Shown here: positions 8,893-17,815 of the stretch, piece after piece
Layout of the letters: every line of letters starts with the position of its first letter
Position numbering within the stretch: position 1 is the stretch's first letter
Assembly (NCBI RefSeq): GCF_001461695.1
Contig: NZ_AUTC01000164.1
Location: 1 to 43,033, forward strand
Source: Sinorhizobium fredii USDA 205
Lineage (GTDB): Bacteria > Pseudomonadota > Alphaproteobacteria > Rhizobiales > Rhizobiaceae
Length of the DNA: 43,033 bases
Direction of reading: 5' to 3'
Made by a program: the position numbers and the translations under genes
Notes under the pieces: model-generated
What the model was told of the DNA's origin: nothing
Seen by the model: only the letters and a program-made list of their open reading frames with translations
Databases searched by the model: none

Positions 8893-9482
8893 ATCGATGT
8901 CAGGACATTCGCAATCGTTCTCGCCGGGAGGCTATCGGAGCAATTTAGCAAGCGCCGTCTGGAGACGCTGGGTTCGTTGATTTCTGGCTGTATCGCCAGC
9001 TGCACGGTCAACCTGTCACATATTGCCAGACAGGTGGCCGGCCCGGCGCAGATTGCCTCGCGCAAGCGCCGCCTGCAGCGCTTCTTCCAGTATGCGCGGC
9101 TCGGCGATGGTGCCCTGGCGCGCACGATCGTCGCAGCGGGGGCGGGTGCCGCTTCGGTGGAAACCAAAACGCGTGGCCTCAATGTCGAAGACACTCGCTC
9201 AGGCAGCCGAACAAGCTCTGCGTGCTCCGCGCCGTCGTCGCGCTCGCCATCACCTGCGCCCAACGCGCCGCTCGCCAAGTGCAAGGCCGCATCGGCATCA
9301 ACGGTGCCACGCATCGCTATCGGCGAAAATCCACCTTCCGCGTCGGTCTCGACGCGCTGCGGGCCTGGATCCAAGCGCCGTCACACGAACTCAACCACCT
9401 CGGCCACATCATCCGAAATGCTCTCAAAAGCAAAAGAACGTGTAGTGTGATCGGACGCGCTAAGGTCGCTGTAGCCCTTTGA
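8893..9482 (+). pseudogene. Decayed IS4-type transposase (N- and C-terminal pieces joined, frames broken)
   Basis: The plus strand encodes, in one frame from about 8893, a stretch typical of the N-terminus of a rhizobial IS4-group transposase (KRRLETLGSLISGCIA, then NLSHIAR and RRLQRFFQYARL). After about residue 95 the homology stops. In another frame, from about 9196 to the TGA at 9480-9482, comes the usual C-terminal end (NKLCVLRAVVALAI, STFRVGLDALRAWI, KRTCSV). The central catalytic part, roughly 200 residues in intact members, is missing. No intact ends or target duplications were identified. 8623-8892 upstream and 9483-9549 downstream show no gene. It lies between the export gene and the priming transferase gene, inside the EPS island. 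Identification rests on remembered family motifs. Confidence 0.7.
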
Positions 9483-9549
9483 ATTGCTGCATGTTTTTAT
9501 CCTTAAATCGGCTGCGATATAAGGAACAGGCCGCAACGGTCGATGCATC

Positions 9550-10407
9550 CTATGATGCCTGATAGAATCTCATGACTGCTAGAACTGTCCGGACCAAGAT
9601 GGCAAGATCTGCAAGAATGGACCAGCTCCTTACATACTGCGCGTCGAGGACAACTCGGCCTGCATAATCGACATCATTCCTGCCGCTTATCTGCCAGAGG
9701 CCAGTCAGGCCGGGGCGGGTCTTCAAGTATTCTTCCGCAGTGGAACCATACCGCAAAAGCTCGTCGGCAACGATGGGCCGTGGCCCGACACAACTCATCT
9801 CGCCTCGCAGGACGTTGAACAGTTGCGGAAGTTCATCGAGGCTAGACTTCCTCAGAATTTGACCCAGAAACGTAACGCGCGGATCGTGTTTAAGTTTCTG
9901 AGTCTCCCGCCACTCCTCGGCTGCTTCTGGGTCGCGCGCAAGATACGCCTCGAGGACTTGATCCGCATTCTCCACCATGGTTCGGAATTTGTAGCAATCG
10001 AACGACCTGCCATTGAAGCCGATACGCCGATGGACGAACAGGATCGGACGGCCGATGATGACCGCTATGAGGAGCGCCACGACGAGCATCAAAGGCATCG
10101 CGAGAACGATAGCGACCGACGCGACTGTGAGATCCAAAGCTCTCTTGCGCCAACTGCCAAGGGGGCTGAGATATGATCCGTGCGCTGACGCGGGTTGTCT
10201 TTCAGAATCCGCGTCAGCCTCCCTACTTAGGCCGACCCCGATCCGATAGGACCTCGATTTGGAACTCGACCAGTCCTGGGGGGCCACGCGGGCATATAAG
10301 GAATGGCGTACCTCCATCAATGAGGTACTTCCACCTGAGAACCTGGCGATGGTTCGGCGACTGAGCGGGTGAATATCCGGTGTATTGGCTGTCATGATTT
10401 TCAGCAA
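9550..10407 (-). CDS. Undecaprenyl-phosphate sugar phosphotransferase (ExoY-like priming transferase)
   Basis: 285 residues. After about 85 variable residues comes the bacterial sugar transferase domain (PF02397 type): RALDLTVASVAIVL with one membrane or re-entrant helix, FVHRRIGFNGRSFDCYKFRTM, LRKSSLDELPQLFNVLRG, CVGPRPIV, and TRPGLTGLWQISGRNDVDY. These enzymes move a hexose-1-phosphate from a nucleotide sugar to undecaprenyl phosphate at the inner membrane, the first step of EPS assembly. ExoY itself primes with galactose; the sugar here is unknown. The ATG at 10407 is followed by another ATG four codons later, which could be the true start. It follows the co-polymerase gene on the same strand after a 594-base gap that includes a strong hairpin. 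Confidence 0.92.
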   Translation of the reverse strand: MLKIMTANTPDIHPLSRRTIARFSGGSTSLMEVRHSLYARVAPQDWSSSKSRSYRIGVGLSREADADSERQPASAHGSYLSPLGSWRKRALDLTVASVAIVLAMPLMLVVALLIAVIIGRPILFVHRRIGFNGRSFDCYKFRTMVENADQVLEAYLARDPEAAEEWRETQKLKHDPRVTFLGQILRKSSLDELPQLFNVLRGEMSCVGPRPIVADELLRYGSTAEEYLKTRPGLTGLWQISGRNDVDYAGRVVLDAQYVRSWSILADLAILVRTVLAVMRFYQAS

Positions 10408-11001
10408 TGTCCACGGAATCTTAGCGACTATTTTTCAGCCGCCGCCCCTACGCGGCAAGAACGGCAAAGGGCGTATTGCTTGCTGCAATCGCCGCGGCTG
10501 CTTACTCCTAAGTCCCTATCCGCATACGCCTTCGAATGGGGATAGGCGGCCGCTTCACACCAGTCTGTGGTGCCGCGCCGCCCCTGAGTAAGCGCTGTTT
10601 GACCCTACCTTCCCGGGTCATCGCCTGATCGTTAAATCCTCCGCCCCAAGAAGGCTCCGACATAGGACTCGGATCAAGCTGTCTTCTGGGATGGCATGGC
10701 ACGGGCATGTCCCTCCTCGCCAAGCGGCTCGAGGAGGGCGAATTCCGCTGACCACGGTGCAATACTCGGCCCTAATTGAGGGCCTAGACGGGAACATGTA
10801 GAGGAACCGGCGCGCATACCGGCGAACCCCGGCTGAGGCCGCGGTTAGTTGAAGCAAAGATGTTCTCTCCCTGGCGGCTACCGTTACAAGCTGGCGGCCA
10901 CTGGGAGAGATCACACGTCGAGCTTCCATTGCGTTGACGACAGGATGCGCGGCACGGCGCATGATAAGCGCCGTGCCGCGCGCCAGCGACGGCGTTTCGG
11001 A
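10408..11001. other. Long gap between co-polymerase and priming transferase genes
   Basis: 594 bases on the path from the co-polymerase gene (minus) to the ExoY-like gene (minus). No protein gene is supported. It holds a perfect 14-bp hairpin near the co-polymerase stop (listed separately) and a short inverted repeat CCTATCC (10515-10521) / GGATAGG (10540-10546). The priming gene probably has its own promoter here. No known rhizobial exo-regulator motif was recognised. Confidence 0.5.
10947..10981 (-). terminator. Perfect GC-rich hairpin just after the co-polymerase gene
   Basis: Arms GCGCGGCACGGCGC (10947-10960) and GCGCCGTGCCGCGC (10968-10981) pair over 14 bases with a 7-base loop, about 20 bases past the stop at 11002. 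There is no T-run after it on either strand. It may be a terminator needing other factors, or an mRNA 3'-end stabiliser. Confidence 0.55.
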
Positions 11002-12903
11002 TCAATGCGCCGATTGGGTGGCGCGCTTGCGATATTGTCGTGTCGACAAACCGCGGACCTTGGTCATGATCACCCCGATCACAGAGGTCTTTGCGACCTG
11101 TAGAATTCGCGAGAGCTCGACCACGAGCTCCACGGGAGTCTTTCCCCATTCAGTAACGATGAGCACCCCATCGAGCACGGAAGCAGCTGCCAAGCCGTGT
11201 ACTCCAGACGTGAACGGCGGAAGGTCGACAATGATGACCTCATAGTTCTCGAGTTCATCAATCAATACTTCCATGTTCCTGGGCGTGATCAGGCGATGTT
11301 CGGCGGACGCCTGACTTGGCAACAGATCGAATTGCAGTCCTGGAACGAATCTGATCTGCTCTTTTATGCTGTCTGACTTCTCGTCGGCCAATGCCGGCGC
11401 ATAGAGAAGGCGTTTGGTCAGCGCAGAGTGAAAGACGTCGGCATCGATGACGAGAGTTCGCACTCCGGAGGAGGCATACAGCGCCGCGAGATTGCTAGCT
11501 ACGGTGCTCTTTCCGTCACCCGGAGCGACCGACGTGATCCCGATACAACGCAATGGGTGCGCGACATCGGCCAGGCTAATGGCGGCTTTTGTATTTCTGA
11601 GACTTCGGCTGAACGGGGATTCTGGACGTCTGAGCACGTCATCCAGCTGACCAAAGCCTCGCAGGAAGCGCGCCGCTGGTAGTTCCCCGACGCAGTCGAG
11701 GCCCAACTCATCCCTGATCTGCCGTGGCGTCCGTATCGTCCGGTCCAGCGTGTGGCGCGCAAAAGCAAGCCCAATACCAACCATCAGCCCCGCCAGCACC
11801 CCCAAAGCCAGCACCAGCTTATTCCGCGGATGACTTGGAGCGAGTGGTCGCGTAGCCGGCGTGATGACGCGTGCGTCCGCTATCAAAAACGGTTGTTGAT
11901 TCACGGAATTCGTGAAGCCAGCCAAAAGGCTTTCATACATCTTGCGGTATGTCTCCGCGGTGACCTCAAGTTCCTCGAGAGTCGGGCCACTGGGCGTCAC
12001 ACCCTCCCCTTCTCCAGACGGCACGACCTGTCCATCGACGATCGCGGCCTCAAGTTGACGGCCGACGCGGTAGTCATGCTTAGCGCGAAACTCTTGCGTC
12101 ATCTGTGTGGCCAGGTTCATTTGGAGACGCACTTCCTCGATGCGCTTCTCAAGCCATGCCACGCCTTCTTGTGCGGCTGCAGCTCGTGTCTCCAGTTGTT
12201 CGCGAACGAACGCTCCCGCCGTAGCATTGGCGACCTTTGCCGCTAATTCCGGATCTAAGGAGTTGAAGGTGATGTCGATCGCATAGGAGACCCCAACGCG
12301 CTGGACGCCCAAGCCTTGGCTGAAGGTTTCAATCACCCGGCGCCTACGTTGAAATTCTAATGCTTCTGCCGTTGGGTCCGCTGTTTCCGTAACGTCTGCG
12401 GCTGTCGAAGGGGGCGGCACTATATGATTTTGCGAACCCTCGTTTTGATCGGGCGGTTTGGGCGCCATTCCGGCAAGCCGCTCAAAGCGTTCCGTTATGC
12501 TCAGGGTATTCATGGGCTGGAAATTTGGATCATCGATGAGACCCAGCTCTTCGATCACCATTCCAGCGATCTTCTCGGACCTGAGGACCGCGAGTTGGGT
12601 TTCGACCTGGGATGTGTCCAGCGACAGATTTATCTCGCTGGATTGCTTCTGTAGCAAGTGGGGGATTTTGGGCTCGATGAGAATCTGGGTTCGAGCCGTG
12701 AATATCGAATCTGTCGTGGCGACGTAAAAGCCGGCACCTAGGACTCCAATGAACGGACACGACATGATTAGGAGAATACGTTGGCGGATAAACGACGTGA
12801 TATCGGCAAAGCGGATGAATTCGGAATCACGATCCGGTTTATACAACCTATTCTGTTTCGCCGCTGCTGACCACTGACTCTCTAGCATCGCGCCCGCCCA
12901 CAC
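11002..12903 (-). CDS. Polysaccharide co-polymerase with cytoplasmic ATPase domain (ExoP/Wzc-like)
   Basis: 633 residues. A Wzz-type domain has a first membrane span near residues 43-63, a large periplasmic region with coiled-coil stretches (about 220-330), a proline-rich segment PATRPLAPSHPRNK and a second span near 363-383. The C-terminal bacterial tyrosine-kinase-like ATPase has Walker A SVAPGDGKST (458-467), Walker A' LVIDADVF (484-491) and Walker B VIIVDLPP (556-563). Such proteins set chain length and bridge the inner membrane to the OPX exporter. The tyrosine-rich C-terminal tail of typical Wzc/ExoP is absent: only one Tyr lies in the last 75 residues. Start is GTG at 12903 or ATG at 12888; neither has a strong ribosome site. 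Confidence 0.9.
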   Translation of the reverse strand: MWAGAMLESQWSAAAKQNRLYKPDRDSEFIRFADITSFIRQRILLIMSCPFIGVLGAGFYVATTDSIFTARTQILIEPKIPHLLQKQSSEINLSLDTSQVETQLAVLRSEKIAGMVIEELGLIDDPNFQPMNTLSITERFERLAGMAPKPPDQNEGSQNHIVPPPSTAADVTETADPTAEALEFQRRRRVIETFSQGLGVQRVGVSYAIDITFNSLDPELAAKVANATAGAFVREQLETRAAAAQEGVAWLEKRIEEVRLQMNLATQMTQEFRAKHDYRVGRQLEAAIVDGQVVPSGEGEGVTPSGPTLEELEVTAETYRKMYESLLAGFTNSVNQQPFLIADARVITPATRPLAPSHPRNKLVLALGVLAGLMVGIGLAFARHTLDRTIRTPRQIRDELGLDCVGELPAARFLRGFGQLDDVLRRPESPFSRSLRNTKAAISLADVAHPLRCIGITSVAPGDGKSTVASNLAALYASSGVRTLVIDADVFHSALTKRLLYAPALADEKSDSIKEQIRFVPGLQFDLLPSQASAEHRLITPRNMEVLIDELENYEVIIVDLPPFTSGVHGLAAASVLDGVLIVTEWGKTPVELVVELSRILQVAKTSVIGVIMTKVRGLSTRQYRKRATQSAH

Positions 12904-13284
12904 TTATCCATAAACACAGAACTTTCCTGCGCAAACCGGAGCCATATTCCCGCCATAGGCAGAATACCGCAGTAGACTTCTCGACCAGTCGCGCAGCTCC
13001 GATTGCGCTTGGGAGTATCCGTGCATATCGACTTTCCAACCTGCTACTATAAGCGTTGTCCTCCTAATTCAGATTAGCTTCAGGGGGCGGGTCCGAAAAC
13101 TCCGCCAAATGGCGTAAGCCCATCCGTTGCAGAAACAGCGGCGCGTGTTTCCGGGCCATGGGGAGCTGGCGATGTCCTTGCTCGGCGGCCGCTTGAAGTT
13201 GGCCGATCTCGACGAGCGCGTAATCGAACGGTGTCTACCTGCAGTCCAGCCGCCGTTGACGGCGGCCCGCCAAACTGAAGCAGT
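12904..13284. other. Region upstream of the co-polymerase gene
   Basis: About 380 bases between the frameshifted membrane-protein remnant and the co-polymerase start. Only short open frames with no recognisable protein. It should contain the co-polymerase promoter (minus strand); no clear motif was found. Confidence 0.4.
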
Positions 13285-13993
13285 TCAGCCTGCCGGACAA
13301 GGACGGCCGTAGTGGCGATGGCTCTGCTGGCCAAAGTAGAACAAGAGCACAAGTGCTGCATTGATCTCGAGCATTTCTTCCGCAGCCGCCATGATCCTGG
13401 AACTGGTGGCCACATCGATAACCTGTGCGAGCCCTATAAATCCTATGTGGATAGAAAGCAGGACCTGATCCGTGAACCAGTGATCCCGACGGAAGCGACG
13501 AGTATCAGTCCGACCCAGGCGACGGCCCAGCTTTCGCTGACGCCGCGCAGCACGCGATAGGCCAGGATGAGCAGATCGTGGAACCCATCCGACTCGCCGC
13601 CGCCATAGAGACGCGGCGGCTGGAAATCGAAGAGCCTGGCGCCCAAGCTTGTTTCGTCTATCCGCTCGGCAAGCCCCGGCCCTCCGGCAATCAAAAGCGA
13701 CGCACGCGAGCCCAGCAGAATCGTGCCAGCAACGCTTCGAAGACAGCAGCGCCCAGCAAGGCTACGCTGCCAGTTTCGATGATTCCGTCTTCCCGCAGGA
13801 GCACGGGCCGTATATCCGGCAAAAGGACGGCACTTGCGGCCGCAGCGATCGTGCAGGTGGCCGTTACGACCAAAGTATAAACAAGAAAGCGCCCTTGATC
13901 GGCGGAGCTCAGAAACCCGCCATCCAGCTCCACAGATCCTCCGGCTGGACTGCTGATATTTGCAGGGCGTCCCTCATCCGCGAATTGAGCCAC
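13285..13993 (-). pseudogene. Integral membrane protein gene broken by two apparent frameshifts
   Basis: Three minus-strand frames follow one another without large gaps. Frame A (13993 to 13691) gives hydrophobic spans FLVYTLVVTATCTIA and DGIIETGSVALLGAAVFEAL. Frame B (about 13705 to 13490) gives LAERIDETSLGARLFDFQPP, GFHDLLILAYRVL and AWVGLILVASV. Frame C (about 13505 to the TGA at 13285) gives WFTDQVLLSIHIGFIG, EEMLEINAALVLLFYF. The order of hydrophobic segments, and the likeness of the middle part to rhizobial membrane proteins carrying an E-x-SWGQR-x-FGF-type motif, suggest one original gene of about 235 residues. Two frameshifts, near 13695 and near 13495, break it. Sequencing error is an alternative. 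Function unknown. Confidence 0.5.
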
Positions 13994-13999
13994 GACGAT

Positions 14000-14038
14000 C
14001 CCCCTGTGACAATTCTGTCACGAGATTGTCACAGGGGG
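14000..14038. repeat. 14-bp inverted repeat with an internal PHO-box-like direct repeat
   Basis: Arms 14000-14013 and 14025-14038 (CCCCCTGTGACAAT / ATTGTCACAGGGGG) are perfectly complementary with an 11-base loop. The plus strand also reads CTGTCAC-GAGA-TTGTCAC (14015-14032), which has the 7+4+7 layout of a PhoB site (consensus CTGTCAT-N4-CTGTCAY). It lies 7 bases before the ATG of the frameshifted gene and about 115 bases after the oppDF stop. It could be an operon-end hairpin (no T-run) or a regulator site. Confidence 0.5.
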
Positions 14039-14151
14039 CCGATTTTCGGCGATCTGAGGGCGGCAGCTTTTCGGTCGTGGCGCCGCGGCCAATTGATTCA
14101 GCGGAAAAGTCGAGCGCAGACGCCGATAACCGTCGCCGCTCGCCTGCGATG

Positions 14152-15753
14152 TCACACGTTGAACGCCGCTCCCATCAGCGTCTTGGTGTAAGACTCCCTC
14201 GGCGCTTCGAAGATCGCGTCCGTCTCCCCTTCTTCGACGATGCGGCCGTTCTTCATGACGATCACATAGTCCGACATCGCCTTCACGACGGAAAGATCGT
14301 GGCTGATGAAGATGTAGGAAAGACCGTGCTTTTCCTGCAGGTCGCGCAGCAGTTCGATCACCTGGCCCTGTACCGAACGGTCGAGAGCCGAGGTGGGTTC
14401 GTCGAGGATCACCACCTTCGGCTTCAGGATCACCGCCCGGGCAATGGCGATGCGCTGGCGCTGGCCGCCTGAGAACTCGTGCGGATAGCGGTTGCGCGAA
14501 GCCGGATCGAGGCCGACTTCCTTCAGGGCCGCAATGGCGCGGCGGTCGCGTTCTGCGCGGCTGAGCTCCGGTTCATGCACATAGAGGCCCTCGGTAATGA
14601 TCTCGCCCACCGTCAGGCGTGGCGATAGCGAGCCGTAGGGATCCTGAAAGACGAGTTGCAGTTCGCGGCGCAGCGGCCGCATGGCGCCCCGGTCGAAGCC
14701 GGAGATGTCGGTCGTGCCGAAGCGGTAGTAGCCGCTGCTCGGCAATAGTCTCAACAGCGCCCGCCCGAGCGTCGATTTGCCCGAACCGGACTCCCCGACG
14801 ATGCCGATCGTCTGGCCCTGTCGCAGGCGCAGGTTGACGCCGTCAACTGCCCGGAAGGCGGAGGACGAACCGCCGAACAGACCCTTGCCGATAGCGTACT
14901 CGACGGCCACGTCTCGACCCTCGAGAATGATCGGCGCTCCCCGCGCCGGCGGGGCCTTGCGGCCGCTCGGTTCAGCGGCGAGCAGCATCTTCGTGTAATC
15001 CGCCTTGGGCCGCTCGAAAATCTCCGTCGTCCTCCCCTCTTCCACCACCTCGCCGCGGCGCATCACGGCCACGCGGTCAGCGAAGTGCTTGACGATGCCG
15101 AGATCGTGGGTGATCAACACGATCGCCATGCCGAAGCGCCGCTGCAGCGACTTGAGCAGATCGAGGATTTGCGCCTGAATGGTCACGTCGAGCGCCGTCG
15201 TCGGTTCGTCGGCGATCAGGATGTCCGGCTCGTTGGCAAGGGCCATGGCGATCATCACACGCTGACGCTGGCCGCCCGAGAGTTCGTGCGGGTAGCTGTC
15301 GATGCGGCGAGCGGGTTCCGGAATGCCGACCAACTCCAGGAGTTCGAGGACGCGCTTCTTCGCCTGCTTGAATGTGCCGCCGCGGTGATGGACGATCGGT
15401 TCGGAGATCTGCCGGCCGATCGGGTAGAGCGGATCGAGCGAGGTCATCGGCTCCTGGAAGATCATGGTGATCTTCGAGCCGCGCACGCCGTTCAGCGCCT
15501 TCGGCGGGAGGCCGACGAGTTCCTGGCCGCGATAGCGCGCCGAGCCGGTGACCGTGCCGTTTTTGGCGAGCAGGCCCATGATGCCCATCATCGTCTGGCT
15601 CTTGCCCGAGCCGGATTCCCCGACGACCGCCAGCGTCTCGCCCGTGCGAACATCGAGTCCGATGCCCTTGACGGCCTCGACCCTGCCGTCCGGCGTCGAA
15701 AAATCCACTGTGAGGCCGCGCACGGCAAGAATGGAGTCCTTCATCTCTGTCAT
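14152..15753 (-). CDS. oppDF: Peptide ABC transporter, fused double ATPase (OppD-OppF)
   Basis: 533 residues with two complete nucleotide-binding domains in one chain. Walker A is GESGSGKS at about 45-52 and again at 320-327; signatures are LSGGQRQRVMIA and FSGGQRQRIAIA; Walker B is ILIADEPTTALD and VVILDEPTSALD. It powers import through the OppB/OppC channel at the inner membrane. Most enteric systems use two separate proteins; the fused form is common in rhizobia. The ATG at 15753 begins one base after the oppC stop, with AAGGA inside the oppC end, and this start fits the domain (ILAVRGLTVDF) better than an upstream ATG at 15780. Last gene of the operon. Confidence 0.94.
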   Translation of the reverse strand: MTEMKDSILAVRGLTVDFSTPDGRVEAVKGIGLDVRTGETLAVVGESGSGKSQTMMGIMGLLAKNGTVTGSARYRGQELVGLPPKALNGVRGSKITMIFQEPMTSLDPLYPIGRQISEPIVHHRGGTFKQAKKRVLELLELVGIPEPARRIDSYPHELSGGQRQRVMIAMALANEPDILIADEPTTALDVTIQAQILDLLKSLQRRFGMAIVLITHDLGIVKHFADRVAVMRRGEVVEEGRTTEIFERPKADYTKMLLAAEPSGRKAPPARGAPIILEGRDVAVEYAIGKGLFGGSSSAFRAVDGVNLRLRQGQTIGIVGESGSGKSTLGRALLRLLPSSGYYRFGTTDISGFDRGAMRPLRRELQLVFQDPYGSLSPRLTVGEIITEGLYVHEPELSRAERDRRAIAALKEVGLDPASRNRYPHEFSGGQRQRIAIARAVILKPKVVILDEPTSALDRSVQGQVIELLRDLQEKHGLSYIFISHDLSVVKAMSDYVIVMKNGRIVEEGETDAIFEAPRESYTKTLMGAAFNV

Positions 15754-15754
15754 G

Positions 15755-16885
15755 TCAACGGTCCTTCGGGTCGAGCGCATCGCGCAGGCCGTCGCCGACG
15801 AAATTCAGCGAGAACAGCGTGACGACGAAGAAGGTGGCCGGGAAGATGAGCAGCCACGGCGCCGACTGGATGTTGTTTGCCCCTTCGGAGATCAGCGCGC
15901 CCCAGCTCGTCAGTGGCGCCTGCACGCCGAGGCCGAGGAACGACAGGAAGCTCTCGAGCAGGATCACCTTCGGCACGACGACGGTAACGAAGATGATAAC
16001 CGGGCCGATGGTGTTCGGAATGATGTGCCGCCGGATGATTTGCCAGTCGGTGAGCCCAAGGGCCTGCGCCGCCCCGACGAATTCGCGCCGTTTTAGAGCC
16101 AGCGTCTGGCCCCGCACGATGCGGGCCATGTCCAGCCACTCGACCGCGCCGATCACCAGGAAGATCAGGACGAAGCTGCGGCCGAAGAAGACGACGAGCA
16201 CCACGACGAGGAAGACGAAGGGCAGCGAATAGAGGATTTCGACGAAGCGCATCATCACGTTGTCGACACGCCCGCCGATATAGCCCGAAGTGGCGCCGTA
16301 GACGACGCCAATGCCGAGCGAGACGAGGCTTGCCAGCAGGCCGACGGCGATTGAAATCTGACCGCCGAGCATGACGCGCACGAGCAGGTCGCGCCCGTTG
16401 GAATCGGTGCCAAACGGGAAGTATTCGCGGTCGACCTGACCTTCGACCTTCAGCGTCCGGCCGTCGTCTTCGGTCGCCACCACCTTGGTGTTCTCGAATT
16501 CGTTGGCCCTGTCGAAGTAGCGCGTGGCACGCGGATCGATCGGCTGCTCAGAGGTGACCGTGGCGGTGAAGGCTTCGCCTTCGACGTTGAATTCCCTGAG
16601 CGTCACGCGAGCCCGCGCCGCGACACTTTCCATGACCTCCTGAAGCGTCGAGGTGTCAGGCCGGGGCTCGAGGCTCGGGCCGATCGACACATAGGATGGA
16701 AAGACCTGGTCGTAGCTATGCGGCGAGAACAGCGGCCCGACAAAGGAAAAGAGCGCGATCAGCACCAGCATGATGCAGCCGGTCATGGCGGCACGATTGC
16801 GGCGGAAGCGCAGCGCCGCGAGCTGGAAGAGGCTGCGCCCCTTGGTTTCCGGCAAGCCCGCCGGTGCCTGGACGATATCAGTCAT
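15755..16885 (-). CDS. oppC: Peptide ABC transporter permease OppC
   Basis: 376 residues. A first span near residues 34-55 (AAMTGCIMLVLIALFSFVGPLF) is followed by a periplasmic segment of roughly 95 residues before FPFGTDSNGRDLLVRVMLGG and the BPD_transp_1 core (five further spans; the EAA-type loop is EFVGAAQALGLTDWQIIRRH). Typical OppC is about 300 residues, so the extra length lies in the periplasmic insert (DTSTLQEVMESVAARARV onward). It partners OppB as the substrate channel. The start overlaps the end of oppB by 8 bases, so translation is probably coupled. Confidence 0.93.
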   Translation of the reverse strand: MTDIVQAPAGLPETKGRSLFQLAALRFRRNRAAMTGCIMLVLIALFSFVGPLFSPHSYDQVFPSYVSIGPSLEPRPDTSTLQEVMESVAARARVTLREFNVEGEAFTATVTSEQPIDPRATRYFDRANEFENTKVVATEDDGRTLKVEGQVDREYFPFGTDSNGRDLLVRVMLGGQISIAVGLLASLVSLGIGVVYGATSGYIGGRVDNVMMRFVEILYSLPFVFLVVVLVVFFGRSFVLIFLVIGAVEWLDMARIVRGQTLALKRREFVGAAQALGLTDWQIIRRHIIPNTIGPVIIFVTVVVPKVILLESFLSFLGLGVQAPLTSWGALISEGANNIQSAPWLLIFPATFFVVTLFSLNFVGDGLRDALDPKDR

Positions 16886-17801
16886 GGCGAACCCTCGGGT
16901 CGAGCAGGCCGTAGAGAATATCGACCAGGAGATTGAAGACGATCACGAAGATGGCAATGAGGACCACCGTACCCATCACCAGGGTGTAGTCACGATTGAT
17001 CGCGCCAAGAACGAAATAGCGGCCGACGCCAGGAATGGTGAAGATCGTCTCGACCACGGCCGAACCGGTGAGAAGGGCGGCCGCACAGGGCGCCAGGTAG
17101 GAAACGACCGGCAGCAGGGCGCCGCGCATCGCGTGCGTCACCACGACCGTGCGCGATGGCAGGCCGTAGGCCTTTGCAGTGCGAATATGGTCTGTGTTGA
17201 GCGCCTCGATCATCGAGCCGCGCGTCAACCGGGCAAAGACGGCAAGCTGCGGCAGCGCAAGGGCGATCATTGGCAGGATCAGGAAGCGGAACGAACCGTC
17301 TCCCCAGCCGCCGGCGGGAAGCCACGACAGCATGATCGCGAAGATCAGCGTCAGCACGGGGCCCACGACGAAATTCGGAACGGTGACGCCGATCGTCGAC
17401 ACCGACATTATCGCGAAATCGAGGAAGCTGTTTTGCCGAAGTGCGGCGATTGTGCCGGCGATGACGCCGCCGACGACGGCCAGTATCAGCGCATAGAAGC
17501 CGAGCTCCATCGAATAGGGCAAGCCTTTGCCGATCAACTGCGCGACATTGTTGTCGTGGTATATGTAGCTCGGACCGAAGTCGCCGGTCACCGCATTGCT
17601 GAGATAGATGCCGTATTGGCGCCAGAGCGGCTGATCGAGATGATAGGTCCTCATCAGGTTCTCCATCGTGGAGGGCGGGAGAGGACGCTCGAGGTTGAAG
17701 GGGCCGCCGGGGGCAAACCGCATCAAGAAGAAGGATATGGTGACGACGATGAACAGCGTCGGCACCGCACTCGCCAGCCGGCGAAGGACGAAGGAGATCA
17801 T
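16878..17801 (-). CDS. oppB: Peptide ABC transporter permease OppB
   Basis: 307 residues. It begins MISFVLRRLASAVPTLFIVV, the classic OppB/DppB N-terminal span, followed by FAPGGPFNLERP and six spans with the permease core (AKAYGLPSRTVVVTHAMRGA). GGAG lies 8 bases upstream of the ATG at 17801; a longer frame reaching 17939 would overlap oppA and has no family support. It forms the inner-membrane channel with OppC. It follows oppA after 53 bases that contain a strong hairpin. Confidence 0.94.
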   Translation of the reverse strand: MISFVLRRLASAVPTLFIVVTISFFLMRFAPGGPFNLERPLPPSTMENLMRTYHLDQPLWRQYGIYLSNAVTGDFGPSYIYHDNNVAQLIGKGLPYSMELGFYALILAVVGGVIAGTIAALRQNSFLDFAIMSVSTIGVTVPNFVVGPVLTLIFAIMLSWLPAGGWGDGSFRFLILPMIALALPQLAVFARLTRGSMIEALNTDHIRTAKAYGLPSRTVVVTHAMRGALLPVVSYLAPCAAALLTGSAVVETIFTIPGVGRYFVLGAINRDYTLVMGTVVLIAIFVIVFNLLVDILYGLLDPRVRHD

Positions 17802-17815
17802 GGACTTGGCTCCGG

